From NCBI RefSeq assembly GCF_000968535.2, contig NC_016112.1, positions 806,001 to 870,000 of the forward strand: a stretch of 64,000 nucleotides of DNA. Reading direction: 5' to 3'. Under the pieces are notes generated by a model. The model saw only the letters and a list, made by a program, of their open reading frames with translations, was not told the DNA's origin and searched no databases. Below are positions 52,504-60,983 of the stretch, in pieces; the first letter of the stretch is position 1, and the number at the start of each line of letters is the position of its first letter. This stretch comes from Methylotuvimicrobium alcaliphilum 20Z (lineage in GTDB: Bacteria > Pseudomonadota > Gammaproteobacteria > Methylococcales > Methylomonadaceae). The position numbers and the translations under genes are program-made.

Positions 52504-52647
52504 CTATCTAAAGAATAAAAACCATAAAATCACACAAACCCCTGCTGGAACACCGAGCATCCATAATAGCAATGGTGGCAATACCCTTCCTTCTACCTGG
52601 TGACTAAAAGTCATAGCCTTATCTTTTAATTGAATTAATTTTTTCAT
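52504..52647 (-). CDS. Small single-pass membrane protein
   Basis: A 47-residue protein. A longer frame starts at 52689, but ATG 52645-52647 has GGAGAAAG seven bases upstream and is the likely start. 'MKKLIQLKDKAMTFSHQVEG' is basic and amphipathic, followed by a hydrophobic segment 'LLLWMLGVPAGVCVILWFLFF'. This pattern resembles small stress-related or phage-derived membrane peptides; I do not recognise a family. Confidence 0.55.
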   Translation of the reverse strand: MKKLIQLKDKAMTFSHQVEGRVLPPLLLWMLGVPAGVCVILWFLFFR

Positions 52648-52751
52648 GGCTTTCTCCAAAAAATTGATGTTTTGAAATATTGATGACAATTTTTTATTTG
52701 GCTATGCGCCGATGGCCATAAACAGCACCACGAATTGTGATACCAATCATT

Positions 52752-53035
52752 TACTGTGAAAGTTCGTAGATGTAGACTCTTTATCTGATTTTTCGATATG
52801 CAAAAGCTCAGCAACGAAAATGCCGATTCCGAAGAGGGTGCGGTTGCCCGATCGACAGGCGGCAGGGCAGATTTTTGCTCCTGCAAAATCTGCATTCATG
52901 CCATCCATGGCAATCAGTCGCCGCCGTCGAGCATAGATGGGCGTATTTACGGCGTCCTGTCGGGCGAGTGACCGCACCCTCCCTACGCCCCGAACTTTCA
53001 TTTGCCGGGGCGATGGCGAGGTCTTCATGATCGTT
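52752..53035. repeat. Dispersed element copy (long form) with the 45-bp hairpin module
   Basis: Homologous to 25104-25345 through GACTCTTTATCTGATTTTTC, GAAGAGGGTGCGGTTGCCCG and GCCGGGGCGATGGCGAGGTC. The hairpin module sits at 52862-52906. A 93-residue ORF on the minus strand across it is repeat-derived. Confidence 0.75.
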
Positions 53036-53508
53036 ACTTTATAATGATATGCACCAAAAAGCTGCCGGTCTGTACGGTATCGAACCTAATCCAACAAGAG
53101 TTTCTCTCTGCTCAAGTCGAAGAATTTCTCATAATGCGACTCCGTAAAAAGCAATGAAGTGAAAACCGGCTTCAGTTTCCGCAAAGCCATCATCATGCAC
53201 ATGATCGAGATAGCCCCCAATTTTCCAAGGGTAGGTTACTGACAAATACTGTACTTTTATTGATACTCACTGACTGTCCGCAGATGGCCGAATGAGTGAT
53301 GTCGCCAATGACTGCTTGTAGACCTCTAGTTCACAGAATCTGGATTTGACTGACTGGCCGGTTTGGAGAAGCGCGAGTGCCAATAATGGGTCGATAACGG
53401 AAAATCGATTTATTGATGGTACTGCCGCGCAGGCTGCGCAGGATTAGCAGTTTATTTTTATACATCCACAAAAAATAAAAAAATACTGCACACCCTGCAG
53501 AGCGGTGA
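53036..53508. other. Accessory DNA with no gene identified
   Basis: About 470 bases between the repeat and the primase fragment. No ORF of note, no RNA-like structure I can name. It may be decayed island DNA belonging to the primase-type gene. Confidence 0.4.
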
Positions 53509-53940
53509 TTAAATTATTTTTTCAACCCGATATTTTTTCCTCGTCCCGGAAGTGCCGGCGATCGTCAATTGATATCCGGATTCAATTCTGTCGATGTATT
53601 TCATTAGAAATTGGTCCAGTCGCGGCCGGTTAATGCCACTAGAGCTCTCGGGCACATCAAATAGCGCCTGAAAAAGTGGTTCGCATGATGTGGTTGCATA
53701 TTTGACCAGTTGATTGACCGTTACGCACTCCGTGCCAATTGCGTCGTGCCAACATTCGAGGACCCCCGCCAATTCGGACCGGATGAGGTCGATGGTATCC
53801 CACCGGCATAGACCGGCGAATGAATCATCTAAACCGGCCCAAACAATTGCACTGCGTATCCAATCCGACCACGATTCAAACGATCCAAATGGCATTAAAT
53901 TTTGTCGGGGACGTCCCACGATATCGTATGCGCGCAACAC
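53509..53940 (-). pseudogene. C-terminal fragment of an island/phage-type primase-helicase
   Basis: A 143-residue remnant. 'GRPRQNLMPFGSFESWSDWIRSAIVWAGLDDS' (in part) is typical of the end of large DUF3987/TOPRIM-type primase-helicases carried by phages and integrative elements. The rest, 'LVKYATTSCEPLFQALFDV' and 'RLDQFLMKYIDRI..GYQLTI', is a small C-terminal winged-helix-like domain. All catalytic motifs are absent. It marks a former mobile element; the palindromic element at 54000-54128 lies just upstream of where the rest would be. Confidence 0.6.
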
Positions 53941-53999
53941 GGTTAGCGCCGCAACAGCCAGATTTGCAAGGTTTTTTTCGATATATACCTATCGCACTT

Positions 54000-54128
54000 C
54001 AAATTTCGGCATTAGCGTATGGAGGCGTCGGGGGGTTCGGCAAAGGCTTTGCCAGCATGGAGCTGGCATAGAGCCTACATGGACGTATTCACGGTGTCCT
54101 TTGACGGGCATCCCTGCGCCGAATTTTG
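54000..54128. repeat. Dispersed palindromic element copy
   Basis: CAAATTTCGGC (54000-54010) is mirrored by GCCGAATTTTG (54118-54128) with one mismatch. The inside has CAAAGGCTTTGCC, GAGCTGGC and GAGCCTACATGGACGTATTC, the family core. It lies between the primase fragment and the ISL3 relic. Confidence 0.65.
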
Positions 54129-54214
54129 ATCTGCGATGAGTATAATCTGCCAGAGGTCCGAAACCGAAGCCTGATATATAATACCGAAGCACCGTTACTT
54201 TTCCTTGAATACCG

Positions 54215-55442
54215 ATGAATCAAGCGCAGATACAAATACCGCTGGATTTACCCAATGTCCGTGTCGAGAAATACGAACAAACCGACAAGGGCTTGGTGAT
54301 CACAGTCGTTAGCACCTGTACTACGGCGGTGTGCCGGCAATGCGGTCGAACCATCGATAAATTTCACGGTTACGACAAAGCGATTACGTTACGGCATTTG
54401 CCCATCTTTGACCGGCCGGTCTGGATTCGCATCCGGCCGAAGCGCTTTCAATGCACCTACTGTGACAAAGGGCCGACCACGTCCCAGCGCTGCGAGTGGT
54501 ATGAACCCAAAAGCCCGCATACCAAAGCCTATGAAAATTGGATTCTACGCGAGTTGGTTAATAGCACGCTCAGTGACGTCAGCCTGAAACAGGATCTGAG
54601 TGTCGAATGTATTGAGGGTACCCTGGATCGTCATATTCAGCGGCAAGTGGACTGGTCGGTGGTACCCAATTTGGCGTAGCTCGGCATTGACGAAATGGCC
54701 TTAAAGAAAGGGCATAAGGATTTTGTCGTTATCGTGTCAGGGCTGACGGCACAGCGCGAAAAGCATATCTTAGCGGTGTTACCGGATCGCAAAAAAGAGA
54801 CGGTCAAGGCGTTTTTAAAGACGCTGCCGCCCCGGCAACACCGAAGCATCCGGCAAGTCTGTATCGACATGAACGAAGGTTATTGCAACGCGGTTCTAGA
54901 AACCCTGCCCGAGGCTCAGGTTGTGGTTGATCGCTTCCATGTCGCCAAAGCGCGCAAAACGGAAATGAAGCGTCTAAAAAAGACTCTGCCGGAGGTCAGA
55001 GTATGCACAATTGAAAGGGGTGATGTGGGCTTTCCTAAAACCCTGGGCAGCGCTAACAGAAGAACAGCAAGTGATGTTATTGCTGCTGTTTCAGTATGCA
55101 GCGATATTGAGAGACGTGTATGTGCAACGGGAAATGCTGACCGGTATTTTTGAGCAGCGACAGAGTAAAGCCCAGGCCGAACAAGCCTTAACGCAATGGC
55201 TGGGGCGAATCAAGGCATTGGGCTTAGAATGTTTTGCGCCTTTTATCACCACGTTGGATAACTGGCGGGATAAGATCACCAACTATTTTATTGGACGCGA
55301 AACCAGCGGCTTTGTTGAAGGGCTGAACAATAAAATCAAAGTGATCAAGCGCCGCTGCTATGGCATTTATAATCTGGGTCGATTATTCCAGCATATTTGG
55401 CTGGATGTCCAGGGGCGCCGGGTCTTTTTTGCGAATCACTAG
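54215..55442 (+). pseudogene. ISL3-family transposase, inactivated by a stop codon and a frameshift
   Basis: Three reading frames join into one ISL3 transposase. The N-terminal zinc-finger part (54215-54679) has 'CTTAVCRQCGRTIDKFHGY' and 'FQCTYCDKGPTTSQRC'; it ends in an in-frame TAG at 54677-54679, directly before 'LGIDEMALKKGHKDFVV' (catalytic Asp). 'CIDMNEGYCNAVLETLPEAQVVVDRFHV' (in part) carries the second Asp. An extra base near 54992 shifts the frame; the downstream frame continues with 'SEYAQLKGVMWAF' and 'FVEGLNNKIKVIKRRCYGI' (catalytic Glu). Both lesions are decisive. Confidence 0.88.
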
Positions 55443-55477
55443 ATATTGGGGGTTACCACGGGAAATCCGGAAGAGCC
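54215..55477 (+). mobile_element. ISL3-family insertion sequence relic, right end preserved, left end missing
   Basis: The right end ends in GGAAGAGCC at 55469-55477, preceded by TTACCACGG, 27 bases after the transposase stop. No complementary GGCTCTTCC is present in the 200 bases before 54215, so the left end has been lost. The right end is the donor-type match for the MITE at 9450-9600. Confidence 0.75.
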
Positions 55478-55602
55478 AAAGTCTTAGCAACATGGAAATT
55501 TCAAAATACAAATACGAAGGCATTAAGTTACCCTTTATTTGAATCACTGAGCCAAAAAGCCTTCGCCGGTGAACTTTAGCGATGCATGAAAGGCATTATA
55601 AA

Positions 55603-55665
55603 ACCACAGAGAGCACAGAATGTGGAAGAACATAAATCTCTGTGAACTCTGCGCTCTCTGTGGTT
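55603..55665. repeat. CCACAGAG-type inverted repeat, copy 1
   Basis: ACCACAGAGAGCACAGA and TCTGCGCTCTCTGTGGTT face each other. A second copy lies at 56384-56454. The same kind of repeat is common between genes in many bacteria. Confidence 0.65.
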
Positions 55666-55753
55666 AAAAAATGACAAGAGACCTTTCAGAATGATCGCCG
55701 TCTGCGAGACAGCGGGTGGCGCATGGCGGTCACAATATTCCTTCAAAAGATAT

Positions 55754-55982
55754 CCTGATTAGCAAGATGCTTCAGCTTGCCGAAGCCAACTGTCCGAGCA
55801 GTGACCAGTCGTAGCCACTTCTGCGGGACGGGTTATTTAACCCGTCCCCAACGTTTCGGTTTGCCCTAAACATTTCGGCTGACTTCGGCCAAAGTCAAAA
55901 CGTTTAGAACGGGGTTGCAAACCCCGTCCTGCTAGGGATATGCTGGTTTTTGGGTTTTAGCTGAAGAAACTTGCTAATCAGG
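55754..55982. mobile_element. MITE-like element with 8-bp target duplication
   Basis: A 229-bp element with inverted ends CCTGATTAGCAAGATGCTTC (55754-55773, extending to AGCT) and the complement ending CTTGCTAATCAGG at 55982; about 22 of 24 positions match. Both sides are flanked by AAAGATAT (55746-55753 and 55983-55990). The inside has two further palindromes (GACGGGTTATTTAACCCGTC and AACGGGGTTGCAAACCCCGT). It is non-coding. Confidence 0.75.
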
Positions 55983-56067
55983 AAAGATATTGAGCGCCGA
56001 TTTGCGCGCAGTTTACACAATTCTGCTCATCGATTTTAGTTATGCGGTAAACAACTGCTCATGCTTT

Positions 56068-56175
56068 ATGAATATCGGTGACGAACCCATACTGGTATTA
56101 GAGCAGCAGGGAGAAAAGCGCGATGTGGTACACGATATTTTTTATCAACATTTTTTAAAAGAGGCAGGTTTATGA
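56068..56175 (+). CDS. Very small hypothetical ORF overlapping the next gene
   Basis: A 35-residue ORF from ATG 56068 ('MNIGDEPILVLEQQGEKRD'). A longer frame begins at TTG 55990, but that codon is made by the target duplication of the MITE, so it is an unlikely start. The stop overlaps the next ORF's start (ATGA). It may be the end of a gene cut by the MITE or a leader peptide; I do not recognise it. Confidence 0.35.
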   Translation: MNIGDEPILVLEQQGEKRDVVHDIFYQHFLKEAGL

Positions 56176-56354
56176 ATGCCGTCAAGAAACAACCTTCTGA
56201 AAAAAGCAGAATCATTTTGGCTTCATTAAAAGAAGCTGTCGCCAACGCGCTGGAAAAAAAACGACGACTCGGCCAATATGCCGAGTTTTGGGAGGACGGC
56301 AAAGTCATTTACCGGGGAGAAGATGCGCCGCAAATGGAACAAAAACGGGATTAG
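56172..56354 (+). CDS. Small hypothetical protein upstream of rmuC
   Basis: A 60-residue charged protein ('KSRIILASLKEAVANALEKK', 'RRLGQYAEFWEDGKVIYRGED'). The helix followed by a short beta pattern resembles small antitoxin-like proteins, but the family is not clear to me and no toxin is adjacent. GAGGCAGG lies just before the start. It is bracketed by the two CCACAGAG repeats. Confidence 0.5.
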   Translation: MNAVKKQPSEKSRIILASLKEAVANALEKKRRLGQYAEFWEDGKVIYRGEDAPQMEQKRD

Positions 56355-56383
56355 TTTGTTTGTGTCTTTTTTAACTTGATAAA

Positions 56384-56454
56384 ACCACAGAGGACACAGA
56401 GAAACACAGAGTTAAAGTCAAAAAACCTCTGTGAACTCTGTGCTCTCTGTGGTT
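56384..56454. repeat. CCACAGAG-type inverted repeat, copy 2
   Basis: ACCACAGAGGACACAGAG and CTCTGTGCTCTCTGTGGTT, closely matching the copy at 55603-55665. It lies in the leader of rmuC and could form a hairpin in its mRNA. Confidence 0.65.
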
Positions 56455-56481
56455 AAAAAACAATAACAATAAGGAAAAAAC

Positions 56482-58284
56482 ATGCTTGATCCCCTTCTAC
56501 TGAGCGGCGCGGCTGCCGTATTTTTGTCGTTAATCACGTTGCTGTTGATCTTGGTGCTACGCAAGGTCAGTGTCTTATCGCGTTCGAACTCCGAACAAAT
56601 CCGGCTTGAATTGATACAGCTTCTGGAAAGGAACGAGGAATCGTTGAAAGACGGCTTGAGCGAATCACGCAAGGAACTGCGCGAAGTGAGCACTGAAAAC
56701 CGGCGCGAAATGAGCGAATTGTTCAAGAATTTTCAGGATACCTTATTGAAAAGGGTCGTTGAAAACGGCAGTGAACAAAATCGGCAGTTAGGTAGTTTCA
56801 AAGATGCATTAAATGCCTTATCGGAAAAGCTGATCACCAACTCCAATGACTTCAAGCAAAGCGTCAGCGCGTCATTTCTGGCTTCCAGCGAGTCGTTGAA
56901 CAAAAAACAAGATGAATTTAGGGAAAAAACGTTGGAAAAATTGGACGCTTTTGAAGAAAGCATCAAGACCGATGCGAAAGAGAACCGTCAAGAACTCAAT
57001 GCCGGCTTAAAGTCGTTTGAGGAAAAGTCCGCGCAATCGATCCGACAGTTAAGCGAACAACTGCAGGCGCGGTTTTCCGAGTTCAATAAACAGCAGGAGT
57101 CCTTCGGAGAGAAAACCATCGGCCGATTGAACGGATTTCAAGAAGGCATTCAAAACGACGCAAAAGACAATCGCAAAGAGCTCAAAGAGGCCTTGAAATC
57201 GTTCGAAGACAAGTTCGGCGAAGGCCTCAAGGATTTCAACGAACAGCTTCGCTTACGCTTTGCCGACCTGAATAAACAACAACAAGAATCCGCGCAACAG
57301 GCCAAAACCAGCATCGCGGAAATCAGAGAAACGATCGAAAAACAACTGAAATCGATCCGCGAAGACAACACGACGCAGTTGAATGAGATGCGCAGAACCG
57401 TCGATGAGAAATTGCATGAAACACTGGAAAAACGCCTGGGCGAATCCTTCAAGCATGTCAGCGACCGTTTGGAGCAAGTTCATAAGGGGCTGGGCGAAAT
57501 GCAGAATCTGGCCGTCGGCGTCGGCGATCTGAAAAAAGTGCTGTCGAACGTCAAAACGCGCGGCATTTTGGGCGAATATCAATTGGGCAACATACTCGAA
57601 CAGATTTTGTCGCCGGATCAATACGACATCAATGTCGCGACCAAAAAAGGCAGTCAAGCCAACGTCGAATTTGCCGTCAAGTTGCCCGGCAAGGCCGACG
57701 ACAAGACGGTCTGGTTGCCGATCGACTCCAAGTTTCCGTTGGAAAGCTATCAATCTTTGTTACTCGCTTTCGAGGAAGGCGATACGGTCAAGATTAACTT
57801 GGCGCAAAAGCAACTACTGAACGCGGTCGAGAGCTTCGCCAAGGATATCAGCAGTAAATATATCGACCCGCCGAATACCACCGATTTCGCGATTATGTTC
57901 CTGCCGGTGGAAAGTCTTTATGCCGAAATTCTACGGCACCCTGAACTATTTGAAAAACTGCAACGGACCTACCGAATCACGATTACCGGCCCGACCACGC
58001 TATCGGCCTTATTGAACAGTCTGCACATGGGCTTTAGAACCCTGGCCGTACAAAAACGCAGCAGTGAAGTGTGGAAAGTGTTGGCGGAGGTGAAGACCGA
58101 ATTTTTGAAATATGCCGATCAATTAGAAAAGGTGAAGAAGCATCTGCACACCGCCTCCAATTCATTGGAAACCTTGCAAACCACGCGGGCCAACGCGATG
58201 GAAAGAAAACTACGCAACGTGGAGACGTTGGAGATAGATCAGGATGTCGAAACACTTGTATTGATTGGAAACGATTCAGAATAA
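56482..58284 (+). CDS. rmuC: DNA recombination protein RmuC
   Basis: A 600-residue protein with an N-terminal membrane anchor ('AAAVFLSLITLLLILVL', residues 9-25), a long coiled coil (about 30-300, with repeats such as 'NKQQESFGEKTIGRLNGFQEG' in part), and a C-terminal PD-(D/E)XK-like RmuC domain ('RGILGEYQLGNILEQIL', 'VEFAVKLPGK', 'VWLPIDSKFPLESYQ'). RmuC limits inversions at short inverted repeats and is thought to be a nuclease. AAGGAAAAAAC precedes the start. The zorA start follows 14 bases after the stop, so it is probably transcribed with the Zorya genes. Confidence 0.9.
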   Translation: MLDPLLLSGAAAVFLSLITLLLILVLRKVSVLSRSNSEQIRLELIQLLERNEESLKDGLSESRKELREVSTENRREMSELFKNFQDTLLKRVVENGSEQNRQLGSFKDALNALSEKLITNSNDFKQSVSASFLASSESLNKKQDEFREKTLEKLDAFEESIKTDAKENRQELNAGLKSFEEKSAQSIRQLSEQLQARFSEFNKQQESFGEKTIGRLNGFQEGIQNDAKDNRKELKEALKSFEDKFGEGLKDFNEQLRLRFADLNKQQQESAQQAKTSIAEIRETIEKQLKSIREDNTTQLNEMRRTVDEKLHETLEKRLGESFKHVSDRLEQVHKGLGEMQNLAVGVGDLKKVLSNVKTRGILGEYQLGNILEQILSPDQYDINVATKKGSQANVEFAVKLPGKADDKTVWLPIDSKFPLESYQSLLLAFEEGDTVKINLAQKQLLNAVESFAKDISSKYIDPPNTTDFAIMFLPVESLYAEILRHPELFEKLQRTYRITITGPTTLSALLNSLHMGFRTLAVQKRSSEVWKVLAEVKTEFLKYADQLEKVKKHLHTASNSLETLQTTRANAMERKLRNVETLEIDQDVETLVLIGNDSE

Positions 58285-58298
58285 AGGATACCTTAGAA

Positions 58299-60227
58299 AT
58301 GAATAAAACCACTTTTGATTTATCGAGTTTACTGCCCAAATTTTCATTCCTTTTTAACGGTGGTATGACTGAAGGTGAAGGTTTAAGTGCTTTTTTTGTG
58401 CTGTTACTTTTGATTATTGCGGGTTTGTTTTTTGGATATGCGGTTTATGGCTATTTTTCCGCAGCTAAAAAGATTCGGTTCTATAAAGACTTGTTGGCAA
58501 ATGTCGATCAAAATGAGTTGGCAGGTAAGCAAAGAGATATACGCAATAAAGCATTGGAACATGAGGGGTATGGTCGACTATGGCGTGAGTTTGATGAGTC
58601 TCTGGTTAAATCAAGCGATGGTAAACGCCTTTTCAATACACTGGATGCGGCTCATTTTTTTAATGTATCGACTTTGGCGGGTAGGCTTACGCAAAATCGA
58701 TTATTGGCCGCCGTTCCAGGATTTTTGACGGCTATCGGCGTAGTGGGCACTTTTGTCGGCTTGCAGTTGGCGTTATCGCAGTTACAACTACAACAAAATG
58801 CCGGTGTCGAGGAGCTTCGCGATGGCATCGGCAGTTTGATCAATGGCGCTTCAATTGCTTTTATGACTTCGATCTGGGGGATAGGAACCAGTTTATTGTT
58901 TAATTTTGGTGAAAAACTTTTGGAAAGAGGCGTACGGAAAGATATTTATCAATTGCAAAACCAGATCGACTATTTATTTCCAAGAATCAATGCAGAACAA
59001 TCGTTGGTAGCGATAGCCGATCACAGTCGTTCATCAGACGAAACTTTACAGGGGTTAGCCGAAAAAATTGGCGACCGTTTGCAAGAGGCTTTGATTCAAA
59101 CGACGTCGTCTATTCAAGTCGGTTTGGAAAATAGTTTGAATCAGATCATGGCGCCGGCGATTCAATCGTTAGTGGATAATGCCAATAAGGGATCTGAACA
59201 GGCATTGGAAAGCCTGTTGACCAAGTTCATAGACGGTGTCGGCGAAGCAGGTAAGTCTCAAAAAGATATGATGGAAGAGGCATCGAAAAGCGTCGGTAGT
59301 GCCGTAAACGAGATGGGAAGCCAAATGCAGAATTTTGTCGGGCAATTGGAACAACATCAGAAAAATAGTCAACAGTTGGCCAGTGCTCAGGTTGAGCAGA
59401 TTAAAACGCAACTTCAACAGATTACCGATGCGAGTCAACAGACCTTGGCCCAGACTGCGGAAAATACGCAGGATATTTTTCTGGGTTTGCAACAACGGCT
59501 CCAGCAACAATACGATGAGCAACAAAAGACCGATCGACAGCGGCAAGAGGTTTTCGAACAGGGGGTGGAGAATTCCAAACAAAATCAGCAACAAATCATG
59601 GATAGAATTGAGCAAATGCTTACCGTGCAAAATGCCGCTTCAGCTCAAATCCATGAGCAACTGGAATTATTGTTGGCATCATTCAAACAAGTCACTTCCG
59701 AAAATTCGGCGGCAAGTAAAAGTCTGATGCAATCGAGCCAGCAAATGACCAGTGTCTCGAATCAATTAGGCCTGCTTTCAACCAATGTCAAACAAGCGGC
59801 CGAGGCTATTTCGGAACCTGTTTTACAATTGCTGGAAGCCAATCGACAAGTCAGCGCCGAAAATAAAGCGGTATTGGAGCAAAGCCAAGTTATATTTGCC
59901 GATTTAAGTCGTTTAAATGTGCAGTTCGACGAGGTCGGCAAGACCCTATTGCAAGCCAGTAAGCATGCGGAAACCGGATTCAACGCATTGGATCAGCATT
60001 TGGAAGCGTTTAAAAATGGACTAAAAACGCATATCCAGGATTTGGAAGATGAATTGTCAAAATTGCTTAATAGTTATTCCGAGCAGGTTCAAGATCAAAC
60101 TTATGCTCGCTTGAATCAATGGAACGAGCAAACCCGGGAATATGCCACCACCATGAAAGATGTCGTTGAGTCCATAGCTTCTGTTGTGGATGAAATTGAA
60201 ACCAAAGCATCAGGAAACTATGCATGA
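58299..60227 (+). CDS. zorA: Zorya system protein ZorA (MotA/TolQ/ExbB-like)
   Basis: A 642-residue membrane protein. The open frame extends to 58071 inside rmuC, but ATG 58299 has AAAGGATA upstream and gives the family N-terminus. Membrane helices are at about 30-52, 137-159 ('AVPGFLTAIGVVGTFVGLQLA') and 182-203 ('INGASIAFMTSIWGIGTSLL'), the MotA/ExbB channel pattern. Residues 210-642 form a long Gln-rich coiled-coil tail that projects into the cytoplasm in Zorya. With ZorB it forms the proton-driven complex that senses phage infection. It overlaps zorB by four bases. Confidence 0.92.
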   Translation: MNKTTFDLSSLLPKFSFLFNGGMTEGEGLSAFFVLLLLIIAGLFFGYAVYGYFSAAKKIRFYKDLLANVDQNELAGKQRDIRNKALEHEGYGRLWREFDESLVKSSDGKRLFNTLDAAHFFNVSTLAGRLTQNRLLAAVPGFLTAIGVVGTFVGLQLALSQLQLQQNAGVEELRDGIGSLINGASIAFMTSIWGIGTSLLFNFGEKLLERGVRKDIYQLQNQIDYLFPRINAEQSLVAIADHSRSSDETLQGLAEKIGDRLQEALIQTTSSIQVGLENSLNQIMAPAIQSLVDNANKGSEQALESLLTKFIDGVGEAGKSQKDMMEEASKSVGSAVNEMGSQMQNFVGQLEQHQKNSQQLASAQVEQIKTQLQQITDASQQTLAQTAENTQDIFLGLQQRLQQQYDEQQKTDRQRQEVFEQGVENSKQNQQQIMDRIEQMLTVQNAASAQIHEQLELLLASFKQVTSENSAASKSLMQSSQQMTSVSNQLGLLSTNVKQAAEAISEPVLQLLEANRQVSAENKAVLEQSQVIFADLSRLNVQFDEVGKTLLQASKHAETGFNALDQHLEAFKNGLKTHIQDLEDELSKLLNSYSEQVQDQTYARLNQWNEQTREYATTMKDVVESIASVVDEIETKASGNYA

Positions 60228-60982
60228 AACTAGGAGCGCGTTCTCATTCCGAAAATGTCGATGAAGAAAATCCTTACTGGATTTCTTTTTCCGATATTAT
60301 GGCCGGCCTTTTGGTTATTTTTATCATGGCGTCTTTGGCGTTGATTCTGGAATTGATTCAGGTTCAGGAAAAACTGAAACAAACACAAATTGAAGTCACG
60401 GAGGCGATAAAAGAGATTGCGAAAGCGGAACAAGTCAGGCGGGATATTCTTTATGAGATCAAAGAGGAATTGATGCAAAAAAATATTCTGGTAGAGGTTA
60501 GCGACAACGATAGTGTGCTGAGGATTCCGGATCAACAGCTCAGCTTTAAAACCAATGAATACACGATTCCGCCGGAAAAATCATCGCAATTGATCGTAAA
60601 AGCGATCGGCAATGCTTTGCATCGTTCCATTACCAAGGAAAGCAGATTTCAATATTTGGATACGGTTTTTGTCGAGGGCCATACCGACAGTCGGCGATCT
60701 CCAAGACATATGGGCAATTGGGGACTTTCGACATTCCGGGCCATTTCAATCTGGAATTTCTGGAATGAACAACTCGATCATGAAGATCCGCTCGCCGGTT
60801 TGAAAAATCATGATGGCAAACCGTTGTTTTCGGTGAGCGGTTATGCCGAGACGCGTCCGGTCAATTTGCTGGAAAGAACCGAAGCCGAGTTGCAACAAAA
60901 TCGCCGAATCGATATCCGTTTTACCGTCAAACGGCCTACGATCCATCAATATGAACAAGTCAATGCGTTGATGGCCGAATGA
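60224..60982 (+). CDS. zorB: Zorya system protein ZorB (MotB/OmpA-like)
   Basis: A 252-residue protein. A single N-terminal membrane helix ('SFSDIMAGLLVIFIMASLALI') carries Asp24 at the position of the proton-binding aspartate of MotB. The C-terminal OmpA-like peptidoglycan-binding domain shows 'VFVEGHTDSRR', 'LSTFRAISIWNF', 'VSGYAETRPVN' and 'QQNRRIDIRF'. ZorB is the stator partner of ZorA and anchors it to the cell wall. It ends one base before zorC. Confidence 0.92.
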   Translation: MKLGARSHSENVDEENPYWISFSDIMAGLLVIFIMASLALILELIQVQEKLKQTQIEVTEAIKEIAKAEQVRRDILYEIKEELMQKNILVEVSDNDSVLRIPDQQLSFKTNEYTIPPEKSSQLIVKAIGNALHRSITKESRFQYLDTVFVEGHTDSRRSPRHMGNWGLSTFRAISIWNFWNEQLDHEDPLAGLKNHDGKPLFSVSGYAETRPVNLLERTEAELQQNRRIDIRFTVKRPTIHQYEQVNALMAE

Positions 60983-60983
60983 T

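Noticed and set aside
52747-53028. 93-residue minus-strand ORF (starting MKTSPSPRQMK)
   Set aside because: Same reason; the central residues are the translated hairpin module.
53714-54139. 141-residue plus-strand ORF
   Set aside because: It runs antisense to the primase fragment and into a palindromic repeat; the sequence has no protein-like pattern.
49767-55665. CRISPR array
   Set aside because: The repeats are dispersed palindromic elements at irregular distances; no regularly spaced direct repeats with unique spacers were seen anywhere in the window.
58071-58298. Long N-terminal extension of the zorA frame
   Set aside because: It overlaps rmuC coding sequence for over 200 bases; ATG 58299 with a ribosome site gives the family N-terminus.
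58299-60982. Reading zorA/zorB as a flagellar MotAB stator
   Set aside because: The long coiled-coil tail, the EH-signature gene and SNF2 helicase downstream, and the absence of chemotaxis genes fit Zorya and not the flagellar motor.
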